This document shows positions 42,976 to 51,849 of a stretch of 64,000 nt of DNA, in pieces. The translations under genes were made by a program, and so were the position numbers. Origin of the DNA: Martinezella miluonensis (GTDB lineage Bacteria; Pseudomonadota; Alphaproteobacteria; Rhizobiales; Rhizobiaceae); the NCBI RefSeq assembly GCF_900094545.1, contig NZ_FMAH01000009.1, forward strand, positions 1 through 64,000. The letters are read 5' to 3'. The notes beneath the pieces were generated by a model. The model had not been told where the DNA came from. It saw only the letters and a program-made list of their open reading frames with translations, and searched no databases. How positions within the stretch are numbered: position 1 is the stretch's first letter; every line of letters starts with the position of its first letter.

Positions 42976-43684
42976 TATCCTTTCCTCACTCTTTCCGGTC
43001 GGCCACGAGGTGGCGCAGGCGGGCGGACTTGTTACCGGTTGGGGCCGGTTGGACCATCAAACCCGGATCGATCTGATCGGCATTATCGACAAGACCTATC
43101 CGGGCGTCGATGAGGCGATAGCGCTGGCCGCGCATGTCCTTTCGGTCGCCCGGCGGCCGGACAGATCTCCGCTGTTATTCCTGGTCGACTCCGGTAGCCA
43201 ACGGATGAGCCGGCGCGATGAACTCCTGGGTCTCAGCGAGGCACTGGCGCACTTGGCGAAGGCCCTGTGGCAGGCCGAGCGTGTGGGACATCGCACGGTG
43301 GGCCTTCTCTACGGTGGCAGCGCTGCCGGCGCCTTCATCGCCACCGCGCTCGCCTGCGGGTCGCTAGTAGCCCTGCCCACCGCCTGGCCCGAAGTCATGG
43401 ACTTGCCATCCATGGCCCGGGTGACCAAGCTGCCGCTCGCCACACTGAAAGAAAAGGCCGAGACAACGCCCGTCTTCGCGCCCGGCCTCGACAATCTTCT
43501 TGCAACCGGCGCCATAGCGAAAGTTTGGGATCCGGCCGCCTCTTTGAATACCCAACTCGCGGCACTTCTTGCCAAGCCCGTTTCGAATGACCTGCGGGCG
43601 CAATTGGGCGCCGATCGCGGTGGCCGGCCGAAGGCCGCCATGATTGCGGCCGAAGTAGAACGGCTGGCTTTGCTCCATGGTTGA
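42962..43684 (+). CDS. mdcE: Malonate decarboxylase gamma subunit
   Basis: A 240-residue partner of MdcD. LVDSGSQRMSRRDELLGLSE and GLLYGGSAAGAFIATALACG are typical for MdcE. The start at 42962 (MQLADILSSLFPVG) lies inside the mdcD gene; the longer upstream frame belongs to the mdcD antisense/shadow space. The stop overlaps mdcG by 8 bp. Confidence 0.94.
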   Translation: MQLADILSSLFPVGHEVAQAGGLVTGWGRLDHQTRIDLIGIIDKTYPGVDEAIALAAHVLSVARRPDRSPLLFLVDSGSQRMSRRDELLGLSEALAHLAKALWQAERVGHRTVGLLYGGSAAGAFIATALACGSLVALPTAWPEVMDLPSMARVTKLPLATLKEKAETTPVFAPGLDNLLATGAIAKVWDPAASLNTQLAALLAKPVSNDLRAQLGADRGGRPKAAMIAAEVERLALLHG

Positions 43685-44318
43685 TGTCGCCGCCCTCCGC
43701 CGCCATGATCTTGCCTATGTGCGCTCCGAAGCATGGCCCGGCCTGCTGCACGGCCAAGTCGAGGGGGAAATGGAGCCCGATCTGCTTGCATGGGCGGCAT
43801 CAGGGCGGCCAGCGATTTTCCGTCGCCGAATCTGCACCGACGCGATGGACATCGTACCCTTGGGACTGCCTCTTCCTCCGGACATGGGGCGCAAACGTCT
43901 TGCTCTCGCGTGCCCTCCAACTGCCGTGATACGGACCACCCCTCCCCCTCTCCTGCACGATGTCTTGCCTGCAGCGCCGGTCCGGTGGCGCCCGACACTT
44001 GAGGCGCTCTTGGAGCTAGGCGCCTTTTGTCGCTGCTTCGGCAGTTTGGCGTGGCAACACCTGACCGGCCTTTCCTATCTGACCACAATGTCAGATCTTG
44101 ACCTGTTGATCACCTGTCGCTCCAGCATCGATGCCGCGCAAGCAACGGATTTGCTGAACCGTGTTGCCGAACGTGCGCCGATGCGGATCGACGCAGAATT
44201 GGTGACCCCGTGCGGCACAGCCGTGCAGTGGCGGGAGTGGCTGTCGGGAAACCCGGAGCTCTTGGTTAAATCCCATACCGGATCGGCCCTGATCGCGCGG
44301 GAGGCGCTGTTTGTATGA
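43677..44318 (+). CDS. mdcG: Phosphoribosyl-dephospho-CoA transferase MdcG
   Basis: A 213-residue nucleotidyltransferase-like enzyme that loads the prosthetic group onto MdcC. The catalytic acidic motif is SDLDLLI (about residues 140-146), preceded by FGSLAWQHLTG, matching the GS...DxD pattern of the fold. It overlaps mdcE by 8 bp and mdcB by 4 bp. Confidence 0.92.
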   Translation: MVDVAALRRHDLAYVRSEAWPGLLHGQVEGEMEPDLLAWAASGRPAIFRRRICTDAMDIVPLGLPLPPDMGRKRLALACPPTAVIRTTPPPLLHDVLPAAPVRWRPTLEALLELGAFCRCFGSLAWQHLTGLSYLTTMSDLDLLITCRSSIDAAQATDLLNRVAERAPMRIDAELVTPCGTAVQWREWLSGNPELLVKSHTGSALIAREALFV

Positions 44319-45169
44319 CCTTGCCCCTATTGGCTGAAAGACGTCCCGCCGCGGCCAGGCATTGCGACCCCGTGTGGATCGGGTGGTATGCCACACAGGC
44401 GCTCATCCTGGAGCTGGAAACCTGGCCCAAGCCTGGCCTGGTCAGTCATATCGACAACGGCGCTCACGCCGATATGGACGCCGAGCTGCTGCGTCTCAGC
44501 GCTCGGACGCTGGAGCCGTACTTCATCGCTCTTGCAGAGGCAGGCGCCATGGACGCGGACATGGATCGCTTGCGCCAAATCGGTGTAGAGGCAGAAAAAG
44601 CAATGCGGGATGCGACTGGAGGGGTGAATACCCATCGCGGCGCCATCTTCGGCCTCGGTCTTCTGGCGGCGGCTGCCGGCTTGAGAGCAACTTGCGATTG
44701 GCAGGCACCGCTCGGCGCTCTTATCGCGGTGCGTTGGGGACAGGACATCATCACCAAGGCGCCGGAACACGACAGTCACGGCAGCGTTGTGGCGCGTCGC
44801 TATCATCTCGGGGGTGCTCGGGCAGAGGCAGCCGCCGGCATGCCATCCGTATATGATATCGCCCGTCCTGCCCTTGTCGAAGGGCGCCGCCTGGCGGCGG
44901 GTGACGAGGAAGCCGCAAGGGTCCATGCGTGCATGGCACTGATCGTGGCCGTCGGAGACAGCAACCTGCTTTATCGCGGCGGCCTCGAAGGACTGAATTT
45001 CGCTCGTGACAAGGCCCGTGCCTTCCTGGCGGATGGCGGGGTCGGACGGGCGAACTGGCGATGGGATGCCAAAGCCATTCACGAGGCATTCGTCATGCGC
45101 CATCTCAGCCCGGGCGGTTGCGCCGATCTTCTTGCCATGGCGCTGTTTACTGAGGTGTTGGAATTGTGA
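44315..45169 (+). CDS. mdcB: Triphosphoribosyl-dephospho-CoA synthase MdcB (CitG family)
   Basis: A 284-residue enzyme that makes the prosthetic-group precursor from ATP and dephospho-CoA. The CitG/MdcB signature TGGVNTHRGAIFGLGLLAAA is near residues 104-123, with WPKPGLVSHIDNGAHADMD in the N-terminal part and the late DSNLLYRGG. It overlaps its neighbours on both sides by 4 bp. Confidence 0.94.
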   Translation: MTLPLLAERRPAAARHCDPVWIGWYATQALILELETWPKPGLVSHIDNGAHADMDAELLRLSARTLEPYFIALAEAGAMDADMDRLRQIGVEAEKAMRDATGGVNTHRGAIFGLGLLAAAAGLRATCDWQAPLGALIAVRWGQDIITKAPEHDSHGSVVARRYHLGGARAEAAAGMPSVYDIARPALVEGRRLAAGDEEAARVHACMALIVAVGDSNLLYRGGLEGLNFARDKARAFLADGGVGRANWRWDAKAIHEAFVMRHLSPGGCADLLAMALFTEVLEL

Positions 45170-46086
45170 CCCTCGCGCTGCTCTGTTCGGGCCAAGGTCT
45201 TCAGAATCGGGAGATGTTCCGGCTGCTGGCAACGGAACCCGATGCACAGCCCGTTTTCGAGGCCGCAACCGCAGTGCTCGGAACCCACCCAACCGACTTC
45301 TGCCGGACTGCACCCGACGCTGCCTTGCATGCCAACCGCGAGGGCCAAATCCTGTGCGTGACGCGTGCGCTTGCCACTGCTCGCGCTCTTTTTCCGAACG
45401 GCGCGTCAAACGAAACGATGGTGGCCGGCTACAGCGTCGGCGAAATGGCGGCATGGGGAGTGGCCGGCATCTGGTCTCCCATGGATACTTTCAAGCTTGT
45501 CGATCAGCGGGCGCGTGCAATGGATGCTGCGGGTGGGCCGGATGACGGGCTTGGCTATGTGCGCGGCTTGCCACAGATGGCCGTGGAGCAGCTCGCCACC
45601 CGGTTCGGCTGCGCGATTGCCATTGTGAATCCGGATCTTCTGTTCATCGTTGGCGGTGACAGACGATCGATCGATGCGCTCTGCGCAGCGGCGCTGGAGG
45701 AAGGTGCCGCGCGTGCCGCCCCGATGATGGTACATGTCGCCTCCCATACACCGCGGCTCGCCGGTGCGGTGGCACCATTTGACAAAGCCCTTACTTCAGT
45801 GGCCATGAGCCGTCCGGCCCTCCGACTCATGACCGCCAGTGGCGCCACTCTCGTTGCCGATCCGCATCGCGCTCACAAGGGTCTGGCGCGGCAACTGGCT
45901 GAGAGGATCGATTGGGCAGGCATGATTGAAGCCTTGGCTGAACGTGGCGTCACCGCGATCCTGGAACTCGGGCCTGGCCGTGCTCTGGCGGAAATGGCAG
46001 CCGCCGCGCTGCCTGCAGTCAGCGTACGCGCAGTCGATGACTTCTACAGCCTCACGGGCGTTAAGGCCTGGCTGGCCGCCCGCTAA
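45166..46086 (+). CDS. mdcH: Malonate decarboxylase epsilon subunit (malonyl-CoA:ACP transacylase)
   Basis: A 306-residue FabD-like acyltransferase that charges the carrier with malonate to start the cycle. The nucleophile is in GYSVGEMAA (GxSxG), the N-terminus has LLCSGQGLQNREMF, and the catalytic His would be in HVASHTPRL. GTG at 45166 overlaps the mdcB stop. Last gene of the operon. Confidence 0.93.
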   Translation: MTLALLCSGQGLQNREMFRLLATEPDAQPVFEAATAVLGTHPTDFCRTAPDAALHANREGQILCVTRALATARALFPNGASNETMVAGYSVGEMAAWGVAGIWSPMDTFKLVDQRARAMDAAGGPDDGLGYVRGLPQMAVEQLATRFGCAIAIVNPDLLFIVGGDRRSIDALCAAALEEGAARAAPMMVHVASHTPRLAGAVAPFDKALTSVAMSRPALRLMTASGATLVADPHRAHKGLARQLAERIDWAGMIEALAERGVTAILELGPGRALAEMAAAALPAVSVRAVDDFYSLTGVKAWLAAR

Positions 46087-46421
46087 AAGCAAAGCCTCGT
46101 CAAACGTGATAACATGACACTTACTGGCTTCCGACAACTGTGTTCAGTGTTTTGCGCCCAGGCCAGCCAATAAGGTCCCGCGCCCGGAACCGATTTCTTC
46201 AGCACCGCTACCAGGCGTCCTTACGCGATTTCAATGTCAGCAAGATAGTCCGGAAGAACGGCCGCACTAAGCCCGGAAATAGAGGATTATGTCATCGTAC
46301 CGAACTGATCGAAAAGCATCCCCGTCACATCTGACGATTTCGCGCCTTGCGCTGCAAACCAGATTCCCGGCGAGCGGAATGGTGTTGCCGGACAAAATCC
46401 AGTTCCACCAGTGTCACGGCA
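46087..46421. other. 335-bp stretch between mdcH and the LysR gene
   Basis: No gene recognised. Both flanking genes end here (convergent), so only terminators are expected; no clear hairpin with a T-run was found. Confidence 0.4.
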
Positions 46422-47318
46422 CTAAGCCGAACCACTTGCAGGCGGTTGGCATTGACGCGTCAGCCAGTCGGCAAAAATGCGGGCGAGTCGCCGCTGGCTG
46501 CCGGATTTGGGATAGGCGAGATAGTGGCCGATGTAGCGGTTGTCGCGACAGATCCGATGGAGAGGGCGGACCAGCTTACCGCTTTCCAGTTCGCGCCTGG
46601 CCAGCACGTCGGATTCGAGCGCGACGCCGAGCCCGTTAACGGCAGCATCGAGAGCGAGGAAGCTGCGATCAAAGCTCATCGACGGCGGAGGTGGTGGTCC
46701 GAGATCATTGGCTTCGAACCAATCGACCCACTGTATGCGTTTAAGATCGCTCCGGATTAGCGGTTGGTGGAGCAGGTCACGCGGGGATTTGATCTGATGC
46801 GCAAGTTCGGGCGCGCAAAGCGGCGAGACGATCTCCTCGGAAAGCGGAATGACGATCAGGTCCTCGCGATTGAACGGTTCGCCGTAGACGACATCGGCAT
46901 CGAAGAGCCCGTCAACGAAGCGGGCGTAGTTCGTACTGGCGGCCACCCGGACCTCGATTCCCGGATTCTCCCTGAGGAACTGCGGCAGGCGCGGCGATAG
47001 GACCTGAGCGGCGAAGCTCGGAGCGCAGTGAAGCCGCAACAATTGAGACTTGTTGGATGAAATCATATCAACACCCCGGCGCAGTTCTTCAAACGCGCTG
47101 GACGCGTGGTTGAGCAGGGTCTGCCCCGAAAGAGTGAGTACGACGTTGCGGGTGGTTCGCTCAAACAAAGCGGTGCCAAGATCGCGTTCCAACTTGCTAA
47201 TGGCGTGACTGACGGCACTTGGAGATAAACGGAGTTCCTCAGCCGCCGCCCGGAAGGAGCCAAGGCGCGCAGCCGATTCAAAGATCCGCATCGCGGAGAG
47301 TGAAGCGAGATGCAACAT
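46422..47318 (-). CDS. LysR-family regulator (GcvA-like)
   Basis: A 298-residue regulator. The helix-turn-helix region reads FESAARLGSFRAAAEELRLS and PSAVSHAISKLERDLGTALF, the GcvA-subgroup form, followed by a co-inducer domain (LLRLHCAPSFAAQVLSPRLP) and the ending YPKSGSQRRLARIFADWL. It diverges from the dehydrogenase-transketolase-ABC operon 140 bp away and is the natural candidate to control it. About 70 bp of its 3' end has a diverged copy at 24227-24295. Confidence 0.92.
   Translation of the reverse strand: MLHLASLSAMRIFESAARLGSFRAAAEELRLSPSAVSHAISKLERDLGTALFERTTRNVVLTLSGQTLLNHASSAFEELRRGVDMISSNKSQLLRLHCAPSFAAQVLSPRLPQFLRENPGIEVRVAASTNYARFVDGLFDADVVYGEPFNREDLIVIPLSEEIVSPLCAPELAHQIKSPRDLLHQPLIRSDLKRIQWVDWFEANDLGPPPPPSMSFDRSFLALDAAVNGLGVALESDVLARRELESGKLVRPLHRICRDNRYIGHYLAYPKSGSQRRLARIFADWLTRQCQPPASGSA
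46447..46515. repeat. Repeat E: 3' end of LysR gene (diverged copy at 24227-24295)
   Basis: About 69 bp ending CCGGATTTGGGATAG are shared with 24227-24295, where they adjoin the broken chemoreceptor gene. Identity is lower than for the other repeats. Confidence 0.75.
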
Positions 47319-47457
47319 CAGATTAGTGAACCAGATTCACCTATCGATGTAAACTTCGCGTTTGTCGCGGCCGCCCTATTCGGTCAGAAATCTCGTTATG
47401 GAGTGATCCATTCGACGGTGTTGCCAGATGCCAGGGAGGCATCGGGAGGAGAGCGAG

Positions 47458-48219
47458 ATGCTGTTAAAGGGAAAGTCCGCGGTCATTTCTGGCGCGGCAA
47501 GCAAACGTGGTATCGGCCGGGCTACAGCGGAGCTTTTCGCATCGCACGGTGCTCGTGTCGCCATTCTCGACATCGATGCCGATCAGGCGAAAGCCGCCGC
47601 GGGCGATCTGCCGCCAGTCGGGCATGGTGGGCATATTGGGCTGCGCTGCGACGTGGCCGATCGAAGCTCTTGCGCGTCAGCCGCCAGCGACGTTCTTGCT
47701 GCCTTCGGCACGGCGAACATCCTCATCAATAATGCCGGCATCACCCAACCGGTGAAAACACTGGATATCTCGGATGCGGACTGGCAGCGCATCGTCGCCG
47801 TCAACATGACAGGCGTACTCAACCTCAGCCAGGTCTTCATTCCCAACATGCGCGATAACGGCGGCGGGTCGATTGCCTGCATGTCGTCAGTTTCGGCGCA
47901 GCGCGGCGGCGGCATTTTCGGCGGCCCCCACTATTCCGCCGCCAAGGCCGGCGTCCTCGGCCTCGCAAAGGCCATGGCGCGGGAGTTTGGTCCAAACGGC
48001 ATTCGCGTCAATTGCGTGACGCCCGGCCTCATCCAGACAGATATCACCGGCGACAAGCTTTCGGCCGACATGCGCGCCGACATCATCAAGGGCATCCCGC
48101 TCAACCGATTGGGCGACGCCGGTGACGTGGCTAACATCTATCTCTTCCTCGCATCCGATCTTTCGGCCTACGTCACCGGTGCGGTCATCGACGTCAATGG
48201 CGGCATGCTGATCCACTAA
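47458..48219 (+). CDS. Short-chain dehydrogenase/reductase
   Basis: A 253-residue SDR enzyme using NAD(P). The cofactor motif is SGAASKRGIGRAT (GxxxGxG, about residues 12-24), NNAG is conserved in LINNAGITQP, and the catalytic set is Ser in MSSVSAQ with YSAAK. The start at 47458 (MLLKGKSAVISG) follows GGGAGGAGAG. First gene of an eight-gene operon; it probably oxidises the imported sugar or polyol. The substrate is unknown. Confidence 0.92.
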   Translation: MLLKGKSAVISGAASKRGIGRATAELFASHGARVAILDIDADQAKAAAGDLPPVGHGGHIGLRCDVADRSSCASAASDVLAAFGTANILINNAGITQPVKTLDISDADWQRIVAVNMTGVLNLSQVFIPNMRDNGGGSIACMSSVSAQRGGGIFGGPHYSAAKAGVLGLAKAMAREFGPNGIRVNCVTPGLIQTDITGDKLSADMRADIIKGIPLNRLGDAGDVANIYLFLASDLSAYVTGAVIDVNGGMLIH

Positions 48220-48255
48220 TCGGCCCGCGAACAGTCTGACAAGGATAGGAAAAGC

Positions 48256-49095
48256 ATGGTCCAGATTGGTCATAATATCAGTCTTCCCGAACGGGCGCGG
48301 CGCATTCGCCGGCACGCCCTGCGCATGGGCGAGGTTCAGGGCCAGGGCTACATCGCGCAGGCGCTTGGCATCGCCGACGTTCTGGCGGTCGCTTATTTCC
48401 ATGCCACGACCTACAAACCGGAAGATCCGGAATGGGAAGGCCGCGACCGTTTCCTGCTGTCGATCGGCCACTATGCCATTGCGCTCTACGCGGCGCTGAT
48501 CGAGGCGAAGATCGTTCCGGAGGATGAACTTGAGACCTACGGCATGGATGACAGCCGCCTGCCCATGTCGGGCATGGCCGCCTACACGCCGGGCATGGAA
48601 ATCACCGGCGGATCGCTCGGCCACGGCCTCGGCATAGCGGTCGGCATGTCGCTCGCGCTCAAGCGCAGGCGCTCGCGTTCCTTCGTCTACAACCTGTTTT
48701 CCGACGGCGAACTCGACGAGGGTTCGACCTGGGAAGCGGCGATGTCTGCCGGGTCCTACAAGCTCGACAACCTGATCGGCATCGTCGACGTCAACCAGAT
48801 GCAGGCCGACGGTCCGTCACTCGGCGTCCTCAACTTCGAGCCGCTCGGGCCGAAGTTCGAGGCCTTCGGCTGGTTCGTCCAGCGCGTCGACGGCAACGAC
48901 ATCGATGCACTCGTCGAAGCCTTCGACAAGGCGCGCCATCATTCTGGGCCGCAGCCCAGGATCATCATCTGCGATACGAAAATGGCCAAAGGCGTGCCTT
49001 TGCTTGAAGTACGCGAGCGCAACCACTTCCTGCGCGTAGAACCGCATGAATGGACAGAGGCGCTTCGGATCATCGACGCGGGAATAACGGCATGA
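48256..49095 (+). CDS. Transketolase, N-terminal (ThDP-binding) subunit
   Basis: A 279-residue half-transketolase. GGSLGHGLGIAVGMSLA and FSDGELDEGSTWEAAMSAG (the GDG...N thiamine diphosphate motif region) are visible, with H residues for sugar binding in RHALRMGEVQGQGYIAQAL. Split transketolases occur in many sugar operons, for example for apulose phosphate. The stop overlaps the second-subunit gene by 4 bp, so equal amounts are expected. Confidence 0.93.
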   Translation: MVQIGHNISLPERARRIRRHALRMGEVQGQGYIAQALGIADVLAVAYFHATTYKPEDPEWEGRDRFLLSIGHYAIALYAALIEAKIVPEDELETYGMDDSRLPMSGMAAYTPGMEITGGSLGHGLGIAVGMSLALKRRRSRSFVYNLFSDGELDEGSTWEAAMSAGSYKLDNLIGIVDVNQMQADGPSLGVLNFEPLGPKFEAFGWFVQRVDGNDIDALVEAFDKARHHSGPQPRIIICDTKMAKGVPLLEVRERNHFLRVEPHEWTEALRIIDAGITA

Positions 49096-50129
49096 GACGC
49101 TCGAAATACGAACGCCCGGCGCATCTAATCGGCAACCCAGACAGACCACGGTTGACCACGTCGGCGATGATCGCCTCCATTGCCGGAGCCAACCAGCCCA
49201 CCCGGCCCGCACCCTTCGGCCACGCGCTCTCGGCGCTGGCGGAAAAGGAAGATCGCATTGTCGGCCTTTCGGCCGATCTCGCAAAATACACCGACTTGCA
49301 TGTCTTCCGCGCCGCCCATCCCGACCGCTTCTATCAGATGGGGATGGCTGAGCAGTTGCTCATGATGTCGGCTGCCGGCATGGCGCGCGAAGGCCTGCAG
49401 CCCTGGGTAACGACATATGCGGTCTTCGCCTCGCGCCGGGCCTATGACTTCATCTGCCTGGCGATCGCCGAGGAAATGCTGGACGTCAAGATCGTCTGCG
49501 CGCTGCCCGGGCTCACCACCGGCTACGGCCCCAGCCACCAGGCGACAGAGGACATTGCAATGTTCCGCGGCATGCCGAACCTGACCATCGTCGATCCCTG
49601 CGACGCAAGCGAGATCGAGCAGGCGGTGCCCGCCATCGCTGCCCATCGGGGGCCGGTCTACATGCGGCTTCTCCGCGGCAACGTGCCACTCGTACTCGAG
49701 GAATACGGCTATCGGTTCGAACTGGGCAAGGCGAAGCTGTTGCGCGACGGCAGGGATACGTTGATCATTTCGTCGGGTCTGATGACGATGCGGGCGCTCG
49801 AAGCGGCCGAAGAACTCCGCAAGGACGGCGTCGACGCCGCCGTGCTGCACGTTCCTACCATCAAGCCGCTCGACGAAGCAACGATCCTTGCCGAATGCGC
49901 CAAGCAGGGACGGCTCGTCGTCGTCGCTGAGAACCACACTGTCATCGGCGGTCTCGGAGAGGCGGTCGCCGCCACCTTGATGCGCTCGAACGTACGTCCC
50001 GCCGCATTCCGGCAGATCGGGCTACCGGACGCCTTCCTTGAAGCGGGCGCCCTGCCGACCTTGCATGACATGTACGGCATATCGACCGCGAAGGTCGCGG
50101 CGCAAATCAGGGGGTGGCTGGACGGCTAG
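49092..50129 (+). CDS. Transketolase, C-terminal (pyrimidine-binding) subunit
   Basis: A 345-residue partner. It holds the pyrimidine-binding domain (LSADLAKYTDLHVFRAAHPD and FYQMGMAEQLLMMSAAGMA, where the Glu activates the cofactor) and a C-terminal transketolase domain (GRLVVVAENHTVIGGLGEAV). The start at 49092 (MRRSKYERPAHL) overlaps the first-subunit stop as ATGA. No kinase is encoded in the operon, so the substrate may be phosphorylated by an outside enzyme or be unphosphorylated. Confidence 0.93.
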   Translation: MRRSKYERPAHLIGNPDRPRLTTSAMIASIAGANQPTRPAPFGHALSALAEKEDRIVGLSADLAKYTDLHVFRAAHPDRFYQMGMAEQLLMMSAAGMAREGLQPWVTTYAVFASRRAYDFICLAIAEEMLDVKIVCALPGLTTGYGPSHQATEDIAMFRGMPNLTIVDPCDASEIEQAVPAIAAHRGPVYMRLLRGNVPLVLEEYGYRFELGKAKLLRDGRDTLIISSGLMTMRALEAAEELRKDGVDAAVLHVPTIKPLDEATILAECAKQGRLVVVAENHTVIGGLGEAVAATLMRSNVRPAAFRQIGLPDAFLEAGALPTLHDMYGISTAKVAAQIRGWLDG

Positions 50130-50193
50130 GTCGCGCAGTAGCCGCGTTGAGGAGCGCGGCGGGCCACAGCAGTTTCCAGGTGGAGGAGGGAAG

Positions 50194-50346
50194 ATGAAGT
50201 TCGAGATCAACAGACCCCAGTTTCTGGCAGCATCGTCAACCGTGCTGGCCGCGCCTGCGACGACGCGGCAGCTTTGGCCCTTCTTCGCCATGGCAATGGC
50301 ACTGCTGCTTGCAGCGAGCTTCATACCGGCGCTCACGCTCTATTGA
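50194..50346 (+). CDS. Small single-span membrane protein (50 aa)
   Basis: ATG at 50194 follows GGAGGAGGG, one of the best ribosome sites in the operon. The product MKFEINRPQFLAASSTVLAA (residues 1-20) ends in a hydrophobic helix FFAMAMALLLAASFIPALTL at about 30-49. It sits 12 bp before the transporter ATPase gene. I recognise no family. It may be an accessory peptide of the ABC importer; too short to be found by usual gene calling. Confidence 0.65.
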   Translation: MKFEINRPQFLAASSTVLAAPATTRQLWPFFAMAMALLLAASFIPALTLY

Positions 50347-50358
50347 GGACCATGAACC

Positions 50359-51849
50359 ATGACCGAAGATCAGAACATCGTCTCAGTCCGTTCCCTCACC
50401 AAAGCCTATGGCGCGACCTCAGTGCTGAAAGGGATTGATTTCTCGGTGGCTCGCGGCGAAATCCATGCGCTCCTCGGCGGCAATGGCGCGGGCAAGTCGA
50501 CACTCATCCGCATCATCACCGGAACGGCGACGAAGGACGGTGGCGAACTCGTCTTCCGCGACGTCTCGGGCAACATCCTCAGCCAGACTGACGGTCGCCA
50601 CAAGGTCGCCGTGGTCCATCAGGAACTGGCGCTTCTCCCGCATTTGACCGTCGCGGAGAACATCGCGCTGCCACACTTCCGCAAGGGTTCTCGCCTCTAC
50701 GATCGACGCCTGGCAACAAGACGAGCTCGAGATGCCTTGTCGATGATCGACCGGGACTTCGCCGCGGTCGCACTGAATCGCTTCGTCGGCGATCTCAGCC
50801 TGCACCAGGGGCAGATGGTGGAGATCGCGCGGGCCTTGTCTTCGGGCGCCGAACTCATCCTGCTTGACGAGCCCACCGCCAATCTCACCGCAATCGAAAC
50901 GGAGCGGCTGTTCGGCGTCCTGCGGCGGCTGACGCGGGACAATGGCCTCTCGATCGTCTTTGTCTCGCACCGTATGAAGGAAATCCGCCAGATCGCCAAT
51001 GTCTGCTCGATCATCCGGGACGGCAGGACGGTGGTGAGGAGCGTGCCGACGGCCGACCTGACTGACCTCGCGATCGTCGAGCATATGGGCCAAGCCCACG
51101 CTATGGCCGCTCCGCAGGTCACCAGGGTCGCGGCGCAACAGTCTATGGCAGGAGAACCGCTGGCCATCGCCGAAGACGGCTTCTCCGTCGTGCTGCAGCC
51201 CGGGACTATCCTCGGCGTTGCCGGTGCCCCGGCGGGGCCCGAGACGCTGATCGCCGCCCTCGTCGGTGCGGCCCACGCGAAGCGCTGGACGGTGACGCGC
51301 GCAGGATGGCCTGGCCGTTTCCGCTCCCCCCGCGAGGCGGCGCGTCTCGGCGCGGGTTTCGTGACAGGCGACCGGGCTAATCGCGGTATCCTTCATTCCC
51401 TACCGATCATCGATAACGTGCTCGCATCGCGTCGCGTTACACGGGGTTCGCTCTTCGCTAACAAGCATGAAGGGGCCGAGTGCCTCGACCTCATGCAGGC
51501 GCTGAAGGTAAAGGCGGGCTCGCTCTGGCACCTGCCGAACACGCTGAGCGGCGGCACGCAGCAGAAGCTGCTTCTCGCCCGCTGGCTGAACATACCCTCT
51601 CGCCTTCTAGTCCTCGAAGAACCCACACGTGGCGTCGATATCGGCACCAAGCGGGAGATCTATCAACTGATCCGCGCCATGGCGGCAACCGGAACCGTGA
51701 TCGTCTGGTGGTCGACGGAAAATGCGGAACTACTTGAAGTTTGCGACCGCGTGCTGGCCTTCGACACCGACGGGCGCTCATCAGGCGTGATCGAACGCGA
51801 CCAACTCAGCGAGGACAGGCTCGCGACACTGACAGGAATGGCGGCATGA
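50359..51849 (+). CDS. ABC sugar importer ATPase (RbsA type) with degenerate second domain
   Basis: A 496-residue tandem ATPase. Domain 1: Walker A GGNGAGKST (Gly for the usual Glu), an altered signature LSLHQGQMVEIARALSSG and Walker B LILLDEPTANLT. Domain 2: the P-loop region is reduced to GVAGAPAGPETL, with neither Lys nor the common GAGR, while LSGGTQQKLLLARWL is intact and Walker B reads VLEEPTRGVDIG with Glu for Asp. This is more decayed than usual in domain 2. It starts 12 bp after the small membrane protein gene and overlaps the permease gene by 4 bp. Confidence 0.92.
   Translation: MTEDQNIVSVRSLTKAYGATSVLKGIDFSVARGEIHALLGGNGAGKSTLIRIITGTATKDGGELVFRDVSGNILSQTDGRHKVAVVHQELALLPHLTVAENIALPHFRKGSRLYDRRLATRRARDALSMIDRDFAAVALNRFVGDLSLHQGQMVEIARALSSGAELILLDEPTANLTAIETERLFGVLRRLTRDNGLSIVFVSHRMKEIRQIANVCSIIRDGRTVVRSVPTADLTDLAIVEHMGQAHAMAAPQVTRVAAQQSMAGEPLAIAEDGFSVVLQPGTILGVAGAPAGPETLIAALVGAAHAKRWTVTRAGWPGRFRSPREAARLGAGFVTGDRANRGILHSLPIIDNVLASRRVTRGSLFANKHEGAECLDLMQALKVKAGSLWHLPNTLSGGTQQKLLLARWLNIPSRLLVLEEPTRGVDIGTKREIYQLIRAMAATGTVIVWWSTENAELLEVCDRVLAFDTDGRSSGVIERDQLSEDRLATLTGMAA

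Noticed and set aside
44327-45454. 375-codon minus-strand frame
   Set aside because: Antisense to mdcB and mdcH, which are in tight overlapping order on the plus strand.
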